Below, in pieces: positions 1-8,560 of a DNA stretch of 18,351 bases. The notes beneath the pieces were generated by a model. It was not told where the DNA came from. It worked only from the letters and a program-made list of their open reading frames with translations, and searched no databases. The stretch is taken from contig DGXY01000115.1 in assembly GCA_002396885.1 (NCBI GenBank), positions 1 through 18,351 on the forward strand, in the 5' to 3' direction. Both the position numbers and the translations under genes were made by a program. This DNA is from Akkermansiaceae bacterium UBA5020. Its GTDB lineage: Bacteria > Verrucomicrobiota > Verrucomicrobiia > Verrucomicrobiales > DEV007. How positions within the stretch are numbered: the stretch's first letter is position 1; each line of letters begins with the position of its first letter.

Positions 1-961
<961 letters not shown>

Positions 962-1016
962 GGTCTGGAGGGGTGAAAAAAGAAGAAAAGATCCCGCTGA
1001 GACGGGCGCGGCGGCC

Positions 1017-1044
1017 ATTCTAAACGAAAATCCTCGTTTGTCAG
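1017..1044 (-). promoter_or_regulatory. Sigma70-like promoter with internal palindrome, upstream of the TPR gene
   Basis: On the minus strand CTGACA (1039-1044) and TAGAAT (1017-1022) are separated by 16 bases. Each matches five of six bases of the -35 and -10 consensus. The spacer and box edges hold the perfect palindrome AAACGA-N6-TCGTTT (1022-1039), which could be an operator. The gene starts about 55 bases downstream. The call rests on sequence match only. Confidence 0.5.
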
Positions 1045-1075
1045 CCGCCAACTTGCATCTCTTCGGAAGCCGGAT

Positions 1076-2065
1076 TCAGCCTCCGACGGCGGCGCGGGCT
1101 TCGTCGGCGAGGGCGGTCGAGAGGTAACGTTCTCCCGTCGAACAACCGATCGTGACGATCAATTTGCCTTTGTTTTCGGGACGCTTCGCAACCTCGATGG
1201 CGGCGCAGACGTTCGCGCCGGTGCTGATGCCGCCGAGGATGCCTTCCTCCTTGGCGAGCCGTCGCGCCATGGCGAAGGATTCATCGTTCGAGACCTTGAC
1301 GCACTCGACGATCTGGTCTTCACCCGATTCGCTCTTGAGGCGAAGGTTTTTCGGGACGAATCCGGCTCCGGTGCCTTGGATCTTGTGCGGGCCGGGAGTC
1401 GGGGTCTCGCCCGCGAGGGTTTGGGAAATGACCGGCGAATCGGCCGGTTCTGCGACGATCACCTGGATGTTCGGATTTTTCCTCTTCAGTCCTTCGACGC
1501 AACCGGTCGCGGTGCCGCCGGTGCCGACGGCGGTGACAACGATGTCGACTTTGCCATCGGTGTCGGCCCAGATCTCCTCGGCGGTCGTCTTGATGTGGAT
1601 CGCGGGGTTCGCGGGGTTGTTGAACTGCTGTGGAATGAAGGAATTCGGCGTCGCGGCGGCGATCTCCTCGGCTTTGGCGATGGCGCCCTTCATCCCTTTG
1701 GCGCCCTCGGTGAGGACGAGTTCGGCTCCGAGCAGGGCGAGAAGGGTGCGGCGCTCGAGGCTCATCGTCTCGGGCATCGTGAGAATCAGCTTGTAGCCCT
1801 TGGCGGCGCAAACGAAGGCGAGGGCGATACCGGTGTTGCCGCTCGTCGGCTCGACGATGATGGTGTCCTTGGTGATCTCCCCGGCGGCCTCGGCGGCCTC
1901 GACCATGGCCATGCCGATGCGGTCCTTGACGGAGCCGAGTGGATTAAAAAACTCGCACTTGAGGGCGATTGTCGCCTCGAGGCCCTCGGTGACACGATTG
2001 AGCTTCACGAGGGGGGTGTTTCCGACCGTTTCGACGATGTTGTTGTAGATTTTTCCGTGTGCCAT
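1076..2065 (-). CDS. cysK: Cysteine synthase A (O-acetylserine sulfhydrylase)
   Basis: This PLP enzyme makes L-cysteine from O-acetylserine and sulfide in the cytoplasm. It has 329 residues, close to the usual length of about 310-325. The N-terminus IVETVGNTPLVKL is typical. The PLP lysine is K47 in NPLGSVKDR. TSGNTG (74-79) binds substrate, and GTGGT (181-185) holds the PLP phosphate. The C-terminal STGERYLST motif fits CysK better than cystathionine beta-synthase, and no CBS or ACT domain follows. The open frame reaches back to 2245, but the extra 60 residues are low-complexity and unlike the family, so I start at the ATG at 2065. No Shine-Dalgarno sequence is present; the leader is C-rich. 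The gene lies upstream of the TPR gene on the same strand with a 114-base gap, and it is divergent from the dehydratase gene. Confidence 0.95.
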   Translation of the reverse strand: MAHGKIYNNIVETVGNTPLVKLNRVTEGLEATIALKCEFFNPLGSVKDRIGMAMVEAAEAAGEITKDTIIVEPTSGNTGIALAFVCAAKGYKLILTMPETMSLERRTLLALLGAELVLTEGAKGMKGAIAKAEEIAAATPNSFIPQQFNNPANPAIHIKTTAEEIWADTDGKVDIVVTAVGTGGTATGCVEGLKRKNPNIQVIVAEPADSPVISQTLAGETPTPGPHKIQGTGAGFVPKNLRLKSESGEDQIVECVKVSNDESFAMARRLAKEEGILGGISTGANVCAAIEVAKRPENKGKLIVTIGCSTGERYLSTALADEARAAVGG

Positions 2066-2337
2066 GGATGATGGGGGGTGAAAGTGGGAGAGAGATGCGA
2101 GGGGCTGCGTCCGCCTCGAGGGGTGCGCGCTCCGGGATGATTCAACGAAACGGAGCCTCCTGCAATCCGATTTTGTCACGCAAGGCCGCGGGGGAGGCTT
2201 CAAAGGCGCAAAACCGGGAGTTTCAGGCTCCTCTAAAAAAACCACATTGCCACTTGCGCAATTTCTTTTGTCTTCTAGCGATTAACGGTTGCGGCCGAGA
2301 CGTATTTCGCTAGTAAGCCCACTCACTCCTCCCAGCC
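2066..2337. other. Divergent intergenic region between cysK and the pterin dehydratase gene
   Basis: These 272 bases must hold the promoters for both flanking genes. I see an AT-richer stretch at about 2235-2290 but no convincing -35/-10 pair on either strand. Both start codons are preceded by C-rich sequence and not by GGAGG. I see no riboswitch-like fold or RNA gene. Confidence 0.5.
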
Positions 2338-2622
2338 ATGTCAGAACTGATCGACCCAGAAGAGCTCGAAGGGCTCCTCAAAAAACTCCCCGAGTGGGAT
2401 CTCGAAAACAACACCATCGTGCGAATGATGGAATTCGATGATTTCATGGAGGGCATCGATTTTGTGAACGCGGTGGCCGAGATCGCCGAAGAGGCGGGCC
2501 ATCATCCCGATATCGACATCCGCTGGTGCACGATCACGGTGCGTCTTACGACCCACGATGCCGGTGGTCTGACTGAGGCGGACCTGGATGTGGCGAAAAA
2601 GATCGACACTCTCGTCGATTGA
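2338..2622 (+). CDS. Pterin-4a-carbinolamine dehydratase (4a-hydroxytetrahydrobiopterin dehydratase)
   Basis: The protein has 94 residues, the normal size for this single-domain family (PhhB/DCoH). The signature is clear: AGHHPDIDIRW followed by VRLTTHDAGGLTEADLDVA. The tandem histidines and the later THD histidine are the catalytic residues known in the family. The enzyme dehydrates the 4a-carbinolamine formed by aromatic amino acid hydroxylases. No phenylalanine hydroxylase is seen here. Family members in bacteria lacking that hydroxylase have been linked by comparative genomics to molybdopterin metabolism, which may or may not apply. The ATG at 2338 is preceded by a CTCCTCCCAGCC leader, not a Shine-Dalgarno site. 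The next gene starts 78 bases downstream on the same strand. Confidence 0.92.
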   Translation: MSELIDPEELEGLLKKLPEWDLENNTIVRMMEFDDFMEGIDFVNAVAEIAEEAGHHPDIDIRWCTITVRLTTHDAGGLTEADLDVAKKIDTLVD

Positions 2623-2700
2623 TCGGGCGGCGCGACCGCGCCTTCGTCTTCCGTGCGGAAAAGGCTTTTCTCTTCGGAGTGGCCGCGTTACTTTCCGCGC

Positions 2701-3732
2701 ATGACTCCCCATCTCTCCCGATCCTTTTCCTTGTCGCTTTCGATCGCCGCCTTCCTCGCCCTCCTCACCGGATGCGGGGATTCCGGGTCGGGCGGGAGCG
2801 CAGGAGGTGCCGCCAAGGCTCGCTATGCCTTCATCACGAACGGCGTCGCCGAATTCTGGACCATCGCCGAGGCGGGGGCGAAGCAGGCCGGGCAGGATCT
2901 CGGGGTCGAGGTCGGGGTCTTCATGCCGGGTTCGCTCACGGATCAGAAGCAAATGATGGAGGACGCCGTGACCCGCGGCTATGCGGGCGTGGCGGTGAGC
3001 CCGATCGATCCGGCCAACCAGACCGAGATGCTCAATCAAGTCGCGGCGGCGACAAAGCTCGTCACCCACGACTCGGATGCGCCCGAGTCCGCGCGTCTCG
3101 CTTACATCGGGATGGACAACTACACCGCCGGGCGACTTTGTGGCCAGCTCGTGAAGGAGGCTCTGCCCCAAGGCGGCGAGGTGATGATCCTGATCGGGCG
3201 GATGGAGCAGGACAACTCGCGTAAGCGTCGTCAGGGAGTCATCGATGAATTGCTCGGGCGTTCCGTCGATGCCAATCGCTACGATCCCCCCAGCGAGGTC
3301 ATCGAAGGCAACGGATTCAAGATCCTCGGCACGCTCACCGATGGTTTCGATCTCGCCAAGTCGAAGGCCAATGCTGAAGACGCGCTCTCCCGCCATCCCG
3401 AAATCGATGCGATGATCGGTCTTTTCGCCTACAACCCGCCCGCGATCCTCCAAGCCCTTGAGCAGGCCGGTAAACTGAACGTGGTGAAAGTGATCGGTTT
3501 TGACGAAGATGACGGCACCCTCGCCGGAATCCAGTCGGGCGCGGCCCACGGCACGGTGGTGCAGAATCCCTACGAATACGGATACCAATCGGTCAAGGTC
3601 CTCCACGCCCTCGCGGGTGGTGACAAGTCGGTCGTGCCGGCCGATCAATTCATCCAGATCCCGGGTCGCCAGATCAAGAAGGGCAATGTCGAGGCATTCT
3701 GGGCGGATCTGAAAGCGAAGACGGGGAAGTGA
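2701..3732 (+). CDS. Sugar-type ABC transporter substrate-binding lipoprotein (Peripla_BP_4/RbsB-like)
   Basis: The protein has 343 residues from the ATG at 2701. The frame runs back to 2653, but starting at MTPHLSRSF places a normal signal peptide at the N-terminus. The lipobox LLTGC puts the lipidated cysteine at residue 25, so the protein is probably anchored to a membrane facing the periplasm. The two-lobe periplasmic-binding fold is recognisable: ITNGVAEFWTIAEAGAKQA, then SPIDPANQTEM, THDSDAPESARLAYIGMDNY and KVIGFDEDDGTLAGI. These are typical of ribose/xylose-type binding proteins. The ligand cannot be named. No permease or ATPase of a sugar transporter adjoins it, so it is an orphan in this window. 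The HAD phosphatase gene converges on it, with only 13 bases between stop codons. Confidence 0.88.
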   Translation: MTPHLSRSFSLSLSIAAFLALLTGCGDSGSGGSAGGAAKARYAFITNGVAEFWTIAEAGAKQAGQDLGVEVGVFMPGSLTDQKQMMEDAVTRGYAGVAVSPIDPANQTEMLNQVAAATKLVTHDSDAPESARLAYIGMDNYTAGRLCGQLVKEALPQGGEVMILIGRMEQDNSRKRRQGVIDELLGRSVDANRYDPPSEVIEGNGFKILGTLTDGFDLAKSKANAEDALSRHPEIDAMIGLFAYNPPAILQALEQAGKLNVVKVIGFDEDDGTLAGIQSGAAHGTVVQNPYEYGYQSVKVLHALAGGDKSVVPADQFIQIPGRQIKKGNVEAFWADLKAKTGK

Positions 3733-3745
3733 GCGTTGCTTCCGG

Positions 3746-4345
3746 TCACTTTCTGAAAACGGAAACCGCTTCCAGAAATTCGTCATGTCGCGTTGCCGCG
3801 TAGGGCACCGCGTGGAATCCGGCGGCGCTTGCGGCCTCGCAATTCGCGGTCAAGTCGTCGATGTAGATCGTCCGGGCGGGATCGAGGGGCAGGGATGATT
3901 TGACGAGTTCAAAGATCGCCGGATCGGGTTTCATCAGGCCGACCTCGTGGGAGTAGATCCGGCCATCGAAGAGGCCGAAGACCGGATAGGTCATCTCGAA
4001 GAAAGGCACGTGGATGCCGTTCGTGTTCGAGAGCAGGAAGAGTGGCTTGCCTTCCTCCTTCAGTGACTCGATGAAGGTCACCATCGGGTGATTGAGTTCG
4101 AAGATGTCGGCGAAGGCGTCTCGGAAGGATTCCGGATCGCCCGTGTAACCGATCCGCTCCGAAGCTGCTTCGATGAAGGCTTCGGGGGTGATGTTACCCA
4201 GTTCGAGGTCGATCGCGAACGGGGAAAGCACGGCTGGCATTTCCTCGGGAGAGACGGTCGCCAGAGAGGCAATTTTTCGCGCCGCGATCGTGAAGTCGAC
4301 GGTGATGATGACATTTCCGATGTCGAAGAGGTAGGAGTCGGGCAT
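3746..4345 (-). CDS. HAD-superfamily phosphatase, subclass IA, YihX-like
   Basis: The protein has 199 residues. HAD motif I is LFDIGNVI with the nucleophile D8; the usual second aspartate is a glycine (G10), as in E. coli YihX, which has DLGNV. Motif II is LLSNTN (104-109), motif III is KPDP (139-142), and motif IV is IDD with D163 and D164. A helical cap lies at about residues 15-90. YihX releases glucose from alpha-glucose 1-phosphate; the same substrate is possible here but not shown. The frame runs back to 4477. I chose the ATG at 4345 because family homology begins at MPDSYLFDIGN and the upstream residues look non-coding. The gene is divergent from the PQQ-propeller gene, with a 261-base gap. 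Confidence 0.88.
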   Translation of the reverse strand: MPDSYLFDIGNVIITVDFTIAARKIASLATVSPEEMPAVLSPFAIDLELGNITPEAFIEAASERIGYTGDPESFRDAFADIFELNHPMVTFIESLKEEGKPLFLLSNTNGIHVPFFEMTYPVFGLFDGRIYSHEVGLMKPDPAIFELVKSSLPLDPARTIYIDDLTANCEAASAAGFHAVPYAATRHDEFLEAVSVFRK

Positions 4346-4606
4346 GGTAACGAAGATTGACTCAGTGACCAAAGAGTGGGTGCCTCGTGGAAGCAAGTTT
4401 TTCCTCAATTCGAGTTCTGGCCGGGGCGGCGAGATTCTGAGATGGATCGCCGCCAATTTCGGCGATTTTCTTGACATCCGGACAGGAAGCCGATCGAATC
4501 AAATCCGCGCGGGTGGCATCACGCAATTCCGTGGGAAACCGGCCAAGGGGAGCGGTGTTTTGATCACCGCGGTTGGCCCTGATGTCTCCCGTTTGTTTCA
4601 ATCCAA
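4346..4606. other. Divergent intergenic region upstream of the seven-gene run
   Basis: These 261 bases separate the HAD phosphatase from the large propeller gene. They hold a good plus-strand promoter candidate at 4471-4499, which would leave an untranslated leader of about 100 bases. I see no conserved riboswitch fold and no clear Moco-type riboswitch, but I cannot fold the leader reliably by eye. No Shine-Dalgarno sequence precedes the ATG at 4607. Confidence 0.5.
4471..4499 (+). promoter_or_regulatory. Sigma70-like promoter for the PQQ/ABC/ThiF-like gene run
   Basis: TTGACA (4471-4476) is a perfect -35 box. After exactly 17 bases comes TCGAAT (4494-4499), four of six matches to the -10 box. 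It lies about 108 bases before the ATG at 4607 and is the only convincing promoter I see for the genes up to 14513. Confidence 0.5.
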
Positions 4607-7600
4607 ATGAAAACCCTTCTTTCCTTGCTGATTCTCGGTCTCGCTTCTTTTGGTCCGCTGCTCCCCTCGTCGGCGCAGGACCCGGCTACCTTGGCCCGCA
4701 CCATTCTCGAGCAGTCAGCGGTGAAAGGCGGGTTCGTCGTCCATGTCGGTGCCGGAGATGGCAGGCTCACCGCCGCCCTCAGGGGATCGGAAAGCTACCT
4801 CGTCCAGGGGGTGGTGCGTGACGCGGGCAGAGTGAAGGCGTCCCGCGAGGCGGTCCATGCCGCCGGGAGTTATGGCTTGGTTAGTGTCGATGCCTGGAAT
4901 GGAACGAACCTCCCCTATGTCGAGGGCACCGTGAACCTGCTCGTTATCGACGAGGGCGAGTCGGTCCCCGAGGCCGAAATCGAGCGCGTCCTCACCCCGC
5001 TCGGCGTCGCCATGACGAAGACCGCAGACGGCTGGAAACGCCATCAAAAACCATGGCCCTCGTCGATGGACGAGTGGACGCATTACTATTACGACGCGAA
5101 GGGCAACGCCGCATCGAAGGACAGCGAGGTCGGCCCCCCGGAACGGCTCCAGTGGCTCGGCAGCCCGCGCTGGTCGCGCCACCACGACCGCATGTCTTCC
5201 CTCAGCGCGAAGGTCTCGGCGAAGGGACGTCTTTTCTACATCATGGACGAGGGTTCTCGCATCAGCATCCTCCTGCCCTCGAAGTTCCACCTCATCGCCC
5301 GCGACGCCTTCAATGGAACGGTCCTCTGGAAGAAGCCGATCGAGCAGTGGAGCACGAACCTCTGGCCGCTGAAGACGGGGCCGACCTCGCTGACGCGCCG
5401 CCTCGTCGCGGACGGCGAGCGGATTTTCGTGACGATGGGCGTCGCCGCACCCGTCTCCATGCTCGACGCTGCGACCGGGGAAGAACTGCAGGTGTTTCCC
5501 GAGACGAAGGGGGCGGAGGAGCTCCTTTATTCCGACGGCGTTCTCTACGCCCTCGTCAATCCCTCGGCGGAATGGGTGCTGAAGGATTTTGCACCGCAGC
5601 AGCAGAGCGATCAGAAGCGCGTCGCCGAGGAATACGAATGGGACAAGAAGCCGCGCGTCCTCATGGCTCTGGATCCTGACAAAGGCACTACGCTTTGGAA
5701 GTTGGAGGGGCTCGTCGCTCCGCTCACGCCCTCGGTCGACGGAACACGCCTCGTCTACTACGACGGGGAAAAGATCCATTGCCTTGACGCAAAGAGTGGG
5801 AAGGAAATCTGGGTCAGTGAGGGGGCCCCGCGCCGGCAGCTCTACGAATACAATTTCGGACCGCGCCTCCTCTTTTCGGGCGAGACGGTGCTTTTCGCGG
5901 GCGGAGACGGCACGATGCGCGGACTCGATGCCCCCACCGGAAAGGTGCTGTGGGAATCGCCCCACGAGAAATCGGGCTACCGCTCGCCCGAGGATCTCAT
6001 CGTCAGCGGTGGCCTCGTCTGGAACGCCGGCACGCTGCAGGGGAGTCAGAGCGGCGAATTCATCGGGCGCGACCTCCGCAGCGGAGAGGTGAAAAAGCAG
6101 TTCCTCCCCGATGTGCCGCCGGACACCTACTGGTTCCATCACCGCTGCTACATCGCGAAGGCGACGGACAAATTTCTCATCCCTTCGCGCACCGGGATCG
6201 AGTACGTCGACCACGAGCACGAGCACTGGGACCTCAATCACTGGGTCCGCGGCGCGTGTCTCTACGGTGTCCTGCCTTGCAACGGGCTCACCTACGCCGG
6301 TCCGCACAACTGCGCCTGTTATCCCGAGGCGAAGCTCTTCGGGATGAACGCGCTCGCCCCAAAAGCGAAGCATCCGCTGCCGCCCAACCTTCCCGAAGAG
6401 GCGCGCCTGGAAAAAGGTCCCGCTTTCGACATGGCCGATGAGGAGACTCACGAGCTCGACTGGCCCACTTACCGACACGATCCGCAGCGGAGCGGGTTCT
6501 CCGACCAGGATCTCGCGGCCGATCTTCCGGCGGCGTGGGAGACGAAACTAGGCGGACGCCTCAGTGCGCCCGTCGCCGCGGGTGGCAAGGTCTTCGTTTC
6601 CTCGGTCGAGACCCACACCCTGCACGCCATCGATGCGGCCACGGGCAAGGAAGCCTGGCATTTCATCGCCGGATCGCGGATTGATTCGCCGCCGACCTGG
6701 GATTCCGGGCGTCTCATTTTCGGGTGCATGGACGGCAGCGTCTACGCCCTCCGTGCGAGCGACGGGGAACTGTGCTGGCGTTTCCGCGCGGCACCGACCG
6801 ACCTGCGCCACATGGCCTTCGAGCAGCTCGAGAGTGTCTGGCCGGTGCACGGCAGCGTTCTCGTCGAGGACGGTGTCGCCAGTTTCGTCTGCGGTCGCTC
6901 CTGCTTCCTCGATGGAGGTATGAAATTCTTCCGCCTCGACGCGAAGAGCGGGAAGAAACTCGTCGAGGTCGCCTACACTGATCGCGATCCCGAGAGCGGC
7001 AAGCCGCTCGACGAATTGCACAAGACCCTGCAGATGCCGACGGCGCTGAGCGACATCCTCAGCAGCGACGGCAAAGGCACGATCTACCTGCGCTCGCAGA
7101 AGATCGACCACGAGGGCAAGCGCGTCGACGTCGCGCCGGTCAGCGGCAACGCGATCGAGCAGGGCGCCAAGCAGAAGGGCGAGCATCCCCACCTCTTTGC
7201 CGCCTTCGGTTACCTCGACGCCGAGTGGTTCCACCGCGCCCTCTGGATCTATGGCGAGAATTCCTCCGGCGGTCACAACGGCTATTACCAGCCCGGCAAA
7301 TACACCCCGACGGGACGCATCCTCGTCTTCGACGATGAGAACGTCTACAGCTATGGACGCGAGTCGAAATACCTGAAGTGGACGACGACGATGGAGCACA
7401 CCCTCCAGGCCTCGAGCAAGATCGCTCCGGACGTGAAGATCGATCCCACCGCGGCCGAAGGGAAAAAGGCGGGCACGAAACCTCCCGGAGTGACTTTCCC
7501 GGACGCCGATTCGCTTAATCCCGCCGACAAGGCGCTCACGGTGGAGTGCTGGATCCTGCCTGATGGCAAGGACGGCGTCCTCGTCAATCACGGGGCCGGT

Positions 7601-8560
7601 CTGATGGGCTACGCGCTGAGCCTGAAAGAAGGCAAGCCCGTCTTCCATGTCCGTGATGCGGCTTCGAAGACCCTGACGGCCGTCGTCGGGCCGGAGCCTC
7701 TCACGGAAGGCTGGCACCATCTCGCGGCGGTGCTAGGCCCCGACTTGAGCATGACCCTTTACGTCGATGGCGATCCCGTCTCGACCGGAGCTGCGAAAGG
7801 CTTTCCGGGTCGGCCGAGATTCGGGCTAAGCTTCGGCGGGGGAGGCGATCAGTGGGTCGGTCCTGACAAACCCACTCCCTACCGCGGCATGCTCGACCAG
7901 GTCGTGATCCATCACCGTCCCCTCGACGGCCAGGAAGTGCTGGAGCGCTTCGCTCGTCCCGAGATCCTCCCCTCGAGCAAGACGGCGCTGCTTTCTACGT
8001 TTGACAGGGGCGACGCCCGCGATGAGTCCGGCAACGGCACCCACGGCGTCAGCACCGCGGTCGAGAGTGGCAAAGGACGTGCCGGAGCGGCGCTTTGGTT
8101 TCGCGCGAGCGCTCCCGTGGTCGTGGAGGGAGCGAAAGGAAAAGGAAAGGGGAAAGCGAAGGGAAATGGCAATGGCAAGGCCGAGGAGAAACCGAAGGCC
8201 GCGGGCAAGGACAGCTACGTCGAGCACAAATGGGAGACTTACGTCCCCATCGTGACCCGGGCCATGGCCCTCGCCGGGAACAACCTCTTTGTCGCCGGGC
8301 CTCCCGATGTCCTCGACGAGGAGTATGCCTTCGAGCGGCTTTCGCAGAAGGATCCGTCGATTCAAGATCAGCTCGCCGAGCAGGACGCCGCCCTTGAAGG
8401 TGAGCGCGGCGCCGTCCTCTGGCGCATGAACATCGAGTCGGGCGAGCCTGGAGGAAAACTCGATCTCGACAGCCCGCCCGTGTGGGACGGCATGGTCGTG
8501 GCGCGGGGGAGTCTTTACGTGGTCACGGTGGACGGAAGGGTGAAGCGGTTCGGGAAATGA
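4607..8560 (+). CDS. Secreted multidomain protein: degenerate SAM-methyltransferase-like domain, PQQ-type beta-propeller, LamG domain
   Basis: The protein has 1317 residues. A signal peptide ends at about A23 (PSSA|QD). Residues 41-140 look like a class I methyltransferase fold: HVGAGDGRLTAAL (46-58) matches the SAM loop, NLLVIDEG (110-117) the next strand, and VLTPLGVAM the late strand. A secreted SAM enzyme would be odd, so this part may be non-catalytic. WLGSPRWSRHHDR (183-195) opens a propeller with repeats such as HCLDAKSGKEIW, HAIDAATGKEAW and YALRASDGELCW. C551, C558, C569 and C571 cluster within 21 residues just before WPTYRHDPQRSG (619-630), a usual start of PQQ-like repeats. A LamG/concanavalin-like domain spans about 960-1150. 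A Gly-Lys-rich linker follows (about 1175-1203), and a last propeller blade closes the chain. Similar domain orders occur in planctomycete and verrucomicrobial proteins of unknown function; this is from memory and unchecked. It probably acts in the periplasm. The next frame may overlap its stop codon. Confidence 0.85.
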   Translation: MKTLLSLLILGLASFGPLLPSSAQDPATLARTILEQSAVKGGFVVHVGAGDGRLTAALRGSESYLVQGVVRDAGRVKASREAVHAAGSYGLVSVDAWNGTNLPYVEGTVNLLVIDEGESVPEAEIERVLTPLGVAMTKTADGWKRHQKPWPSSMDEWTHYYYDAKGNAASKDSEVGPPERLQWLGSPRWSRHHDRMSSLSAKVSAKGRLFYIMDEGSRISILLPSKFHLIARDAFNGTVLWKKPIEQWSTNLWPLKTGPTSLTRRLVADGERIFVTMGVAAPVSMLDAATGEELQVFPETKGAEELLYSDGVLYALVNPSAEWVLKDFAPQQQSDQKRVAEEYEWDKKPRVLMALDPDKGTTLWKLEGLVAPLTPSVDGTRLVYYDGEKIHCLDAKSGKEIWVSEGAPRRQLYEYNFGPRLLFSGETVLFAGGDGTMRGLDAPTGKVLWESPHEKSGYRSPEDLIVSGGLVWNAGTLQGSQSGEFIGRDLRSGEVKKQFLPDVPPDTYWFHHRCYIAKATDKFLIPSRTGIEYVDHEHEHWDLNHWVRGACLYGVLPCNGLTYAGPHNCACYPEAKLFGMNALAPKAKHPLPPNLPEEARLEKGPAFDMADEETHELDWPTYRHDPQRSGFSDQDLAADLPAAWETKLGGRLSAPVAAGGKVFVSSVETHTLHAIDAATGKEAWHFIAGSRIDSPPTWDSGRLIFGCMDGSVYALRASDGELCWRFRAAPTDLRHMAFEQLESVWPVHGSVLVEDGVASFVCGRSCFLDGGMKFFRLDAKSGKKLVEVAYTDRDPESGKPLDELHKTLQMPTALSDILSSDGKGTIYLRSQKIDHEGKRVDVAPVSGNAIEQGAKQKGEHPHLFAAFGYLDAEWFHRALWIYGENSSGGHNGYYQPGKYTPTGRILVFDDENVYSYGRESKYLKWTTTMEHTLQASSKIAPDVKIDPTAAEGKKAGTKPPGVTFPDADSLNPADKALTVECWILPDGKDGVLVNHGAGLMGYALSLKEGKPVFHVRDAASKTLTAVVGPEPLTEGWHHLAAVLGPDLSMTLYVDGDPVSTGAAKGFPGRPRFGLSFGGGGDQWVGPDKPTPYRGMLDQVVIHHRPLDGQEVLERFARPEILPSSKTALLSTFDRGDARDESGNGTHGVSTAVESGKGRAGAALWFRASAPVVVEGAKGKGKGKAKGNGNGKAEEKPKAAGKDSYVEHKWETYVPIVTRAMALAGNNLFVAGPPDVLDEEYAFERLSQKDPSIQDQLAEQDAALEGERGAVLWRMNIESGEPGGKLDLDSPPVWDGMVVARGSLYVVTVDGRVKRFGK

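Noticed and set aside
2066..2245. 60-residue N-terminal extension of cysteine synthase
   Set aside because: The residues are unlike any CysK and run through the intergenic region; the family starts at the ATG at 2065.
2625..2665. Small GC hairpin after the pterin dehydratase, considered as a terminator
   Set aside because: The stem GGCGC/GCGCC is only five pairs and no T-run follows.
2341..3786. 481-residue minus-strand open frame
   Set aside because: It covers the pterin dehydratase and the binding lipoprotein, both with clear family motifs on the plus strand; the antisense product shows none.
4346..4477. 44-residue extension of the HAD phosphatase
   Set aside because: HAD motif I should lie within the first ten or so residues, which fits the ATG at 4345.
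4500..4606. Leader before the propeller gene, considered as a Moco-type riboswitch
   Set aside because: I could not identify the conserved core or a stable multi-stem fold by eye; a covariance-model search would decide.
4715..6478. 587-residue open frame on the minus strand
   Set aside because: It is antisense to the propeller gene. Long antisense frames are expected at this GC content, and the translation is Arg/Gly/Glu-rich with no motif.
6548..7720. 390-residue minus-strand open frame
   Set aside because: It is antisense to the propeller and LamG region and has no motif.
8128..8215. Purine-rich tract in the propeller gene, considered as a repeat or structural DNA element
   Set aside because: It is in frame and explained by a Gly-Lys-rich flexible linker.
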